Assembly: GCA_934667465.1 (NCBI GenBank)
Contig: CAKUMG010000388.1
Coordinates: 1-6,114, forward strand
Direction: 5' to 3'
Length of the DNA: 6,114 nt
Source: an uncultured Actinoplanes sp.
GTDB taxonomy: Bacteria > Actinomycetota > Actinomycetes > Mycobacteriales > Micromonosporaceae
Shown one piece after another: positions 1 to 4,472 of the stretch (positions within the stretch are counted from its first letter, which is position 1; every line of letters begins with the position of its first letter). The notes beneath the pieces are model-generated. The model was given only the letters and a program-made list of their open reading frames with translations, was not told the origin of the DNA and searched no databases. A program made the position numbers and the translations under genes.

Positions 1-70
1 CGCGGACCCAGCGCTGGAGCCGCCGCGCGCGGACCCAGCGCTCGAGCCGCCGCGCGCGGACCCAGCGCCG
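1..70. repeat. 27-bp tandem direct repeat at the left edge
   Basis: About 2.6 copies of a 27-bp unit lie head to tail, starting at 1, 28 and 55. The first two copies differ by one base (G16 versus C43), and the third diverges after base 68. Each unit carries the self-complementary hexamer AGCGCT (or AGCGCC in the last copy), and each junction forms the 10-bp palindrome CCGCGCGCGG (23-32, 50-59). The array is cut by the window edge, so its full copy number is unknown. The period is a multiple of three and several frames are open through it, so it could be the repetitive 3' end of a neighbouring gene or a noncoding repeat. It lies immediately 3' of the small leftward gene that stops at 72. Confidence 0.85.
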
Positions 71-71
71 G

Positions 72-266
72 TCAGACGCTGGCGACGGGGCGGACGGCGA
101 TGCGGTCGTAGTTGGCGACACCCATCGCAACCCGTCCGGGCGCCACCCGGCGCGGGCGGGCCGCGCGGTGGGGCCGGACCGGGGCGCCGGCGGCACGCTC
201 GTCGCGGCTGTCGTCGCGGTCGCGCTCGCGCTCGGCGGTCTCGGTGGGGAATCGTCCGGTAGCCAT
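72..266 (-). CDS. Small charged protein of unknown function (64 aa)
   Basis: I do not recognise this protein. The start ATG (266-264) was chosen because a good ribosome binding site, GGGAGAGG, lies just upstream (272-279 on the complement). The upstream in-frame ATG at 302 lacks a site, and the codons it would add lack the GC3 bias. From 266 to the TGA at 72-74 nearly every codon ends in C or G, which is strong evidence of coding. Residues 9-25 are an alternating acidic/basic stretch, residues 30-46 are rich in Arg, Pro and Ala, and the last 17 residues (MGVANYDRIAVRPVASV) are more neutral and hydrophobic. There is no signal peptide, membrane segment or cysteine. It lies 80 bp downstream of the SnoaL-like gene on the same strand and could share its transcript. 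A leader-plus-tail peptide precursor is conceivable from the layout, but no maturation enzyme is visible here. Met48 is a possible internal start. Confidence 0.6.
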   Translation of the reverse strand: MATGRFPTETAERERDRDDSRDERAAGAPVRPHRAARPRRVAPGRVAMGVANYDRIAVRPVASV

Positions 267-346
267 CGTCGCCTCTCCCTGAAGATCATGCGGTCGAGGC
301 ATGGGTTACCCGGCGCGGCCGTCGGCAATCGTGCGAGCGTCACGGG

Positions 347-721
347 TCACGCGCTGTCGGACGCCGGCTCCTCCATCCACCACTCGGTGAACTGGCGGGC
401 CTGGCCGTTGGTGTCGAGCCGGATCAGCCAGATGTTGCGGTAGATCTTGACCGGGTCTTTGTAGACGGTGCGCGCCTCGACGACGGACAGCTCCGGGGTG
501 ACGATCAGCGGATGCCAGTCGAACGTGCAGCTGCCCGGCTCGTCGCGACGGCCGAGCCACTCGGTCACGATGCGGTCGCGGCCCACCCAGGGCTTGGCCC
601 ACGGCTCGGTGAAATAGGCGGCGTCCTCGCTGAACAGCCCGCCGACGTCCGCGGGATCGTTGGACTCCCACGCCCGCCGGTAGGCGCCGACCCATCCGGT
701 CACCGCGTCGAGATTCGTCAT
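347..721 (-). CDS. SnoaL-like / NTF2-fold protein (124 aa)
   Basis: Its length and pattern match the SnoaL-like members of the NTF2-like superfamily, small cone-shaped alpha+beta barrels that bind or transform small molecules or act as uncharacterised stress proteins. Visible marks are the N-terminal helix with YRRAWESNDPADVGGLFSED (residues 14-33), typical of the family's 'W...D...l..lf.eDa.y' opening, then AYFTEPW, a GRDRIVTEW helix (47-55), and C-terminal strands around VEARTVY (81-87) and IYRNIWLIRLD (93-103). A final strand carries FTEWWMEE. The ATG at 721 is preceded by an almost perfect Shine-Dalgarno, AGGAGGA (731-737 on the complement), 9 nt upstream. The exact substrate cannot be inferred. 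It is downstream of the hydrolase but separated by about 210 bp containing repeats and a hairpin, so it may have its own transcript. The protein is probably cytoplasmic, since no signal peptide is seen. Confidence 0.85.
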   Translation of the reverse strand: MTNLDAVTGWVGAYRRAWESNDPADVGGLFSEDAAYFTEPWAKPWVGRDRIVTEWLGRRDEPGSCTFDWHPLIVTPELSVVEARTVYKDPVKIYRNIWLIRLDTNGQARQFTEWWMEEPASDSA

Positions 722-803
722 CTGTCACTCTCCTCCTGCGGGCGGACGACCGCGGGCCGCGGCGCGGCTGGGCCGCACGCCGTCGGCGGCGACGCCCGGT
801 TCG

Positions 804-820
804 GCGAGCGGGCCGCTCGC
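804..820. terminator. GC-rich hairpin, likely terminator of the oxidoreductase-hydrolase unit
   Basis: The sequence GCGAGCGG-G-CCGCTCGC is a perfect 8-bp inverted repeat around one base, in practice a 7-bp stem with a 3-nt loop. It lies about 110 bp downstream of the hydrolase stop codon and about 80 bp upstream of the SnoaL-like start, in the only gene-free stretch between them. There is no T-tract on either side, which is common for hairpin terminators in high-GC actinobacteria but leaves the assignment uncertain. It could instead be an RNA processing or stabilising hairpin. Confidence 0.45.
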
Positions 821-852
821 GTTCGGGCGCACGGTGCCGCGGTCGTCGTCGG

Positions 853-958
853 AGCGGCTCACTCGTAAGCCGCCTTCTCGAAGTTCATGGCGGCTCACTC
901 GTAGGCCGCCTTTTCGAAGTCCGTGGCGGCTCACTCGTAGGCCGCCTTCTCGAAGTCC
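853..958 (-). repeat. 36-bp tandem repeat made from the 3' end of the hydrolase gene
   Basis: Three in-register copies begin at 859, 895 and 931. The copy at 931-958 is the authentic end of the hydrolase gene including its stop codon, and the other two lie just downstream on the leftward strand. The first two full units differ at four positions, all transitions, and units two and three differ once over 28 bases. All three keep the codons for FEKAAYE followed by TGA. Each unit also carries a hairpin across the stop, GGCGGC-10 nt-GCCGCC at 925-946 and 889-910, and a 5-bp version at 854-873. The outermost unit contains an ATG (886-888), giving a nine-codon reading frame, MNFEKAAYE. This looks like a local slippage or recombination expansion of a gene end. 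Confidence 0.9.
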
Positions 959-2067
959 TTGAGGGTGCCGTCCCACAGCACGTCGCTCACCTGCGTGAAC
1001 AGGATCGCGGTCAGGTCGTGCCGCGGATCGTTGAACCAGGTCGTGCCGGAGCCGCCGGACCAGCCATATTGCCCGGCCGCACCGCTCGCGTTGGGAGTGA
1101 GCAGGACTCCGACCCCGAAACCCCAGCCGGAGCCCTCGAGCAGGACACCCGCGGTGCCGACCTGCTCGGGGGTGAGCCGGTTGGTCGTCATCAACTCGAC
1201 CGATTTCTCCGACAGGATGCGGGTGCCGCCGTGCACGCCGCGCCGCAGCAGCATCCGGGCGAACGCGTGATATTCGTCCACGGTGGAGACCAGCCCACCC
1301 GCCCCGGAGGGGAAGACGGGCGGCTCGCTCCACACCTCGGGCCCGGTCAGGGTCGAGGCCTCGCCGGAGAAATACTGCTGGGGCAGGTCCCGGGCCCGGG
1401 AGGCGGGCAGGAAGAAGCCGGTCTCGTGCATGCCCAGGGGGTCGAGGAGTCGCTCGCGGAGCACGTCGCCGAGCGGCTTGCCCTCCGCGCGGGCGAGCAG
1501 CACCCCGAGCACGAGGCTGCCCACGTTGTATTGCCACCTCGTGCCGGGCTGGTGCATCAGCGGCAGGCTGCCGAAGCGGCGGATCCACTCGCCGGGCTCC
1601 CACGGGGTGCGCGGGTCGGGCGGACCGAGGACCAGCCGGAGCTCCTCGGCGGCGGTGACGATCGGCCACGGCGGATCGAACGAGGGCTCGGTGATCGTGC
1701 CGAAGCCCAGACGCATGGTCAGCAGATCCTCGACGGTGACCGGCCGGTCGCGGGGCACGGTCTCGTCGAGCGGGCCGTCGAGGCGGGCCAGCACGCGCTG
1801 GCCGGCGAGCTCGGGCAGCAGCCGGTGGACCGGCTCCTCGAGGTCGAGCACGTCGTCCTCGACCAGCCGCAGCGTGGCGGCGGCGAGCAGCGGCTTGGTG
1901 AGCGACGCGATGCGGAACACCGTGTCACGGCGCATGGGCGTGTCACCGCCGAACGCGGTGGTGCCCAGCACCTCGACCCGGACGTCGTCACCCCGGGCGA
2001 CGAGCGCGACGGCCCCGGGGAGCTCGCCACGCCCGATGCGCCCGGCCAGAACCTCATGCATCGTCAT
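931..2067 (-). CDS. Serine hydrolase, class C beta-lactamase / EstB-type esterase family (378 aa)
   Basis: This protein belongs to the beta-lactamase-fold serine hydrolase family (COG1680), whose members are mostly esterases, D-aminopeptidase-like enzymes or transpeptidase relatives rather than true beta-lactamases. The nucleophile motif is S55-L-T-K58 in the context FRIASLTKPLLAAA. The catalytic tyrosine is probably Y180 in RWQYNVGSLVLGVLLARAEG, followed by N-V, where true class C enzymes have Y-x-N. The third motif region is GWSGGSGTTWFNDP (335-348), without the K/H-x-G of beta-lactamases. These substitutions favour an esterase. No signal peptide is seen, so the enzyme is probably cytoplasmic, unlike most class C beta-lactamases. 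The ATG at 2067 lies 20 bp after the oxidoreductase stop. No strong Shine-Dalgarno is visible, so coupled translation is plausible, and a second ATG at 2061 is an alternative. The frame stays open far upstream of 2067, but that part is antisense/off-frame to the oxidoreductase and is not coding. Its 3' end has been tandemly copied downstream. Confidence 0.9.
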   Translation of the reverse strand: MTMHEVLAGRIGRGELPGAVALVARGDDVRVEVLGTTAFGGDTPMRRDTVFRIASLTKPLLAAATLRLVEDDVLDLEEPVHRLLPELAGQRVLARLDGPLDETVPRDRPVTVEDLLTMRLGFGTITEPSFDPPWPIVTAAEELRLVLGPPDPRTPWEPGEWIRRFGSLPLMHQPGTRWQYNVGSLVLGVLLARAEGKPLGDVLRERLLDPLGMHETGFFLPASRARDLPQQYFSGEASTLTGPEVWSEPPVFPSGAGGLVSTVDEYHAFARMLLRRGVHGGTRILSEKSVELMTTNRLTPEQVGTAGVLLEGSGWGFGVGVLLTPNASGAAGQYGWSGGSGTTWFNDPRHDLTAILFTQVSDVLWDGTLKDFEKAAYE

Positions 2068-2087
2068 ACGGACACCATGCCAGGTGC

Positions 2088-3095
2088 CTACGACACTTTC
2101 CCGAACCCGGCGACGACCGTCTTGCCGATGGCGGATCCGGACTCGACCACCGCGTGCGCCTCGCGCAGGGTGGCGGCGCTGATCCCGTCGAGCCGCCGGG
2201 TGAGGGTGGTGCGCAGGATGCCCTTGTCCACAAGCGCGGCTGCCGCGTCGAGCAGGTCGTGCTGTGCCCGGCTCTCCGGGGCGTGCAACGCCGCCGTGAA
2301 CATGAGTTCCCAGTGGAACGCGATGCTCTTGGACTTGAGCGGCAACAGCTCCAGACCGGGCTCCTCGTCGATCGCCACGATCGCGCCGTACGGCCGTACG
2401 ACCTCCGCAAGGGTGTTGATCAGCTCCTGGTCGGTGAACGGCGTGAAGACGTAGTCGACGCCCTCCGGCAACTCGGCGGCGAGCTCGTCGTGCCCGATGA
2501 CGCGATGGGCGCCCCGGTCCAGCGCCCACTGCCGGGACTCGGGGCGCGACGCGGTCGCCACGATCTCGAGCCCGGTCAGCTTGCGCGCGAGCTGGATGAG
2601 CACGGAGCCCACGCCGCCGGCCCCGCCGAGCACGAGCAAGGTGCCCGTACTGCCGGAAGTCAGCCGCAGCCGGTCGAACAACGCCTCCCACGCGGTGATG
2701 GTGGTCAGCGGCAGCGCAGCCGCTTCCGCGAAGTCGAGCGTGGCAGGCTTGTGACCGACGATCCGCTCGTCCACCGCGTGGAAGCGCGAGTCGGTGCCCG
2801 GGCGCGCGATGCTGCCGGCGTAATAGACCTCGTCGCCGGGGCGGAAGAGCGTGACGGCACTGCCCACCTTCTCGACCACACCGGACGCGTCGTAGCCCAG
2901 GATCTTCACCTCGCCGCCCGGGTCGCTGCCGGCCCGGACCTTGACGTCGACCGGGTTGACGGAGACGGCCTCCACGCGGACCAGGAGATCGTGCTCGCCG
3001 GGTTCCGGCACCTCGACCTCGAGATCGATCAGCGCGTCCGGGTCGGAGATCGGGAGGGACTTGCGGTAGCCCACCGCTCGCATCAGTTCAGCCAT
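2088..3095 (-). CDS. MDR-family quinone/alcohol oxidoreductase, zinc-type ADH-like (335 aa)
   Basis: A medium-chain dehydrogenase/reductase of the quinone oxidoreductase branch (COG0604). It probably uses NADPH to reduce quinones or activated double bonds in the cytosol. The N-terminal GroES-like domain includes VSVNPVDVKVRAG (45-56) and GYDASGVVEKVG (68-78). The Rossmann domain carries the nucleotide-binding loop GGAGGVGS (157-164). The catalytic and structural zinc cysteines of classic alcohol dehydrogenases are absent. The opening (M)RAVGYRKSLPISDPDAL and the length match the 'zinc-type alcohol dehydrogenase-like' subgroup (adh_fam_1 type). Starts at 3095 (MAELMRAVGY) and 3083 (MRAVGY) are both possible. 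I chose 3095, which leaves a leader of about 14 nt after the proposed TAGGAT -10 box. The gene diverges from the HxlR regulator and leads into the hydrolase, and is probably repressed by that regulator (inference). The exact substrate is unknown. Confidence 0.92.
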   Translation of the reverse strand: MAELMRAVGYRKSLPISDPDALIDLEVEVPEPGEHDLLVRVEAVSVNPVDVKVRAGSDPGGEVKILGYDASGVVEKVGSAVTLFRPGDEVYYAGSIARPGTDSRFHAVDERIVGHKPATLDFAEAAALPLTTITAWEALFDRLRLTSGSTGTLLVLGGAGGVGSVLIQLARKLTGLEIVATASRPESRQWALDRGAHRVIGHDELAAELPEGVDYVFTPFTDQELINTLAEVVRPYGAIVAIDEEPGLELLPLKSKSIAFHWELMFTAALHAPESRAQHDLLDAAAALVDKGILRTTLTRRLDGISAATLREAHAVVESGSAIGKTVVAGFGKVS

Positions 3096-3169
3096 GACCG
3101 GACGGTATTCCGGTGATCCTAGTTACCGTCAACGGACATTGGTTCCCTTTGGGTACTACGGTGACGGCC
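3096..3169. promoter_or_regulatory. Divergent promoter/operator region between the oxidoreductase and the HxlR regulator
   Basis: These 74 bp must hold the control elements for both divergent genes. Leftward, TAGGAT (complement of 3116-3121) is a good actinobacterial -10 box. It would put transcription start near 3109, about 14 nt before the oxidoreductase ATG. The perfect inverted repeat ACCGGA-6 bp-TCCGGT (3097-3114) covers that start and the leader, the expected place for a repressor. A second dyad, CCGT-CA-ACGG (3126-3135), lies between the promoters. Rightward, TACGGT (3157-3162) lies 7 nt before the regulator ATG, the spacing of leaderless mRNAs. No convincing -35 boxes were identified. 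The dyads are candidate HxlR operators, and none has been compared with a known site. Confidence 0.5.
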
Positions 3170-3556
3170 ATGGCGACCTCCTCCTGCGGCCGGGTCCACG
3201 ACGTCTACGACGCCTCCTGCCCCTGCCGCCACATGCTGGACCTGCTGGCCAACAAGTGGAGCGCCCTCGCCCTCGGCGCGCTCGAGGACGGCCCGCGCCG
3301 CTTCGGCGAGCTCCGGACGAAGCTGCAGGGCGTGAGCCCCAAAGTGCTCACTGCCACACTTCGGCGGCTCGAAGAGCACGGCTTGATCGACCGTACGGTG
3401 TACCCGGCCGTCCCGCTGCACGTCGAGTACTCGCTGACGGCGCTCGGCCGCGACGCCTGCGAACCCCTGGCGATGCTGCGCACCTGGGTCGTCGCCAACA
3501 TCGAGCGCTTCCCCGCCGTGGAAGTGTCGGACCCCCGGGCTAACGTCCTGGTGTGA
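3170..3556 (+). CDS. HxlR-family (DUF24) redox-type transcriptional regulator (128 aa)
   Basis: A small winged-helix DNA-binding protein of the HxlR/DUF24 family, MarR-like dimers that often sense quinones, diamide or aldehydes through an N-terminal cysteine. The sequence shows the conserved CP motif (C17-P18) followed by CRHMLDLLANKW, then LEDGPRRFGELRTKLQGVSPKVL, a recognition helix ending LTATLRRLEEHGLI (60-73), and the wing around VYPAVPLHVEYSLTALG (78-93). There are further cysteines at 6, 19 and 97. The start at 3170 (ATG GCG ACC) fits the family length. The longer frame from 3113 would add 19 residues of intergenic-looking sequence. A GTG at 3161 is another option. Divergence from an MDR oxidoreductase matches the QorR/qor2 pair of Corynebacterium glutamicum, so I infer it is an autoregulating, thiol-responsive repressor of the leftward genes. 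Its stop codon overlaps the next gene's GTG start. Confidence 0.93.
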   Translation: MATSSCGRVHDVYDASCPCRHMLDLLANKWSALALGALEDGPRRFGELRTKLQGVSPKVLTATLRRLEEHGLIDRTVYPAVPLHVEYSLTALGRDACEPLAMLRTWVVANIERFPAVEVSDPRANVLV

Positions 3557-4023
3557 CCAACGCCTGGCGCCACCTGCCACCCGCGGCCCGCCCCATCACC
3601 GCGGCCACCGCCGACGCGGCCGCGGCCGCCCGCCGGCAGGACCACGAGGCCCTGACCGCCGCGGTGGCCCAGCTCACCGCGCAGGACCAGGCCGCCACCG
3701 GCCTGATCACGGGCACGGCGGTGCGCGTCCTCCTCGAGACCCGCCACCCCGACGGCCTCGACGCCGACGACGTCCGCACGGTCCTCGCCACCTCCGTCCG
3801 CGCCGCGGCACCCTGGTGCCCCGACGTCGACCCGCAGGTCACGCTGTTCCTGCTCGCCAACGCCCTCCAGGTCTGGGACGACGACGGCTCCCCGCCGCCC
3901 AAGCCCGACGTCCTGGCCCTGCACGCGGCGCTCCTCATCGACCACCTGCGCGCCACCGAGACCCCGGAGCAGATCCTGACCGCGGCCCTGGCCGAGATCG
4001 AGCGCGCCCAGCTCAACGACTGA
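3553..4023 (+). CDS. Alanine-rich helical protein of unknown function (156 aa)
   Basis: I do not recognise a family. The GTG start overlaps the regulator stop in GTGTGA (4-bp overlap, GTGA) and has no Shine-Dalgarno of its own, which points to coupled translation with the regulator. Codon third positions are nearly all C or G, so the frame is real. The protein looks like a bundle of amphipathic helices: residues 15-48 (ITAATADAAAAARRQDHEAL...), 50-64 (GLITGTAVRVLLETR), 70-86, 94-110 (PQVTLFLLANALQVWDDD), 119-135 and 138-154. A proline-rich turn, GSPPPKP, falls at 112-118. The single cysteine is in APWCPDVDP (86-94). There is no signal peptide or membrane segment. It might be an accessory to the regulator or a separately acting protein, and the sequence does not decide. 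Confidence 0.8.
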   Translation: MTNAWRHLPPAARPITAATADAAAAARRQDHEALTAAVAQLTAQDQAATGLITGTAVRVLLETRHPDGLDADDVRTVLATSVRAAAPWCPDVDPQVTLFLLANALQVWDDDGSPPPKPDVLALHAALLIDHLRATETPEQILTAALAEIERAQLND

Positions 4024-4080
4024 GCCTCCCCGCCCCCACCGCTCGCGGCACCGAGCAGCCGGACCGGGAACCGGGGAGGC
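4024..4080 (+). terminator. Possible structured 3' element right after the unknown protein's stop codon
   Basis: The nine bases after the TGA, GCCTCCCCG (4024-4032), pair perfectly with CGGGGAGGC (4072-4080), closing a 57-nt domain. Inside it a second hairpin pairs GCTCG (4041-4045) with CGAGC (4052-4056) around a 6-nt loop. CCGG/CCGG pairings at 4059-4067 or 4059-4074 are also possible. The element begins exactly at the stop codon, so it may be a transcription terminator or a 3' stabilising structure. In such GC-rich DNA part of this could arise by chance, and there is no T-tract. Confidence 0.4.
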
Positions 4081-4130
4081 CACCCCCGAGACGGGCGTGG
4101 CACCGAGCGGCCGGATCCGGGGAACCCTGG

Positions 4131-4306
4131 TGGTCACCGCCGAGACGGGCGTGACGCCGGCTGCCGGGAGGCCCCGAGCGACCGGGCGCGACGCCGGGCG
4201 CCGGACGCCGGGCCGGGGTGGCCACCGCCGAGACGGCGCGACGCCGGGCGCCGAGCGGCCCTCGAGCGACCGGGCGCGCCGCCGGGTGGCGGCCACTCGG
4301 GCGGGG
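4131..4306. repeat. Diverged 88-bp tandem duplication in the intergenic spacer
   Basis: The segment 4131-4218 aligns end to end with 4219-4306 at an offset of 88 bp. Matching blocks include (G/C)CACCGCCGAGACGG, GAGCGACCGGGCGCG (4176-4190 versus 4264-4278) and a terminal GGGG. A shorter related unit at an offset of 54 bp lies just upstream (about 4076-4101). The copies have drifted, so the duplication is not recent. No inverted terminal repeats, target-site duplications or transposase are seen, which argues against a mobile element. Confidence 0.7.
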
Positions 4307-4461
4307 GTTTCGGGGCGGCAAAAGCGGACGGTACGGGCAGTGGCGGAAGTCGGCACGCCGGGGCTGCATCGGGTGCGCGGGCGAGTCGTTGAGCCCAAGG
4401 GCGTCGGCACCCGGCCGCCGCCCGGCGGTGACGGCGACGCAGCCGCCCGTCCGAGCTCGAC

Positions 4462-4466
4462 AGGAG
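4462..4466 (+). promoter_or_regulatory. Ribosome binding site fixing the VOC gene start
   Basis: AGGAG lies six bases before the ATG at 4473. It picks that codon over upstream in-frame starts at or after 4218, which would read through the repeat-rich spacer. Confidence 0.8.
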
Positions 4467-4472
4467 TCCGCC

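Larger units (their letters stand above)
4024..4472. other. Gene-free, repeat-rich spacer of about 450 bp before the VOC gene
   Basis: No convincing gene is seen on either strand. Open frames exist in all directions because stop codons are rare at this GC content, but none has a ribosome binding site or a coherent third-position bias. The left part holds the post-stop structure and diverged repeats. The core CACCGCCGAGACGG (CACCCCCGAGACGG in the first copy) recurs near 4081, 4135 and 4223. A segment related to GGCACCGAGC(A/G)GCCGGA occurs at 4047 and 4099. The right part (about 4307-4472) should contain the promoter of the VOC gene. The least GC-rich patch is about 4306-4345 (GTTTCGG...CAAAAGCGGACGGTACGGG), but no clear -35/-10 pair stands out. 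A hairpin CCGCC-GCCC-GGCGG (4415-4428) lies in the presumed leader. Confidence 0.6.

Noticed and set aside
168..443. Rightward 91-codon frame overlapping the small gene and the SnoaL-like gene
   Set aside because: Antisense to two genes with better starts and codon bias, and it has no recognisable domain.
853..958. Considered as a CRISPR-like array or att site
   Set aside because: There are no unique spacers. The units are directly contiguous and derive from the hydrolase gene end, and no integrase or Cas gene is nearby.
1018..2454. Long rightward open frame opposite the hydrolase and oxidoreductase
   Set aside because: Antisense to two convincingly identified genes. The composition is typical of a GC-rich shadow frame, with no domain and no ribosome binding site.
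2068..2691. Upstream extension of the hydrolase frame through the oxidoreductase gene
   Set aside because: It overlaps the oxidoreductase on the same strand in another frame. The hydrolase family homology begins at the ATG near 2067.
4047..4306. Considered as a decayed insertion sequence or replication-origin iteron array
   Set aside because: No transposase fragment, terminal inverted repeats, AT-rich unwinding region or DnaA-box pattern is seen.
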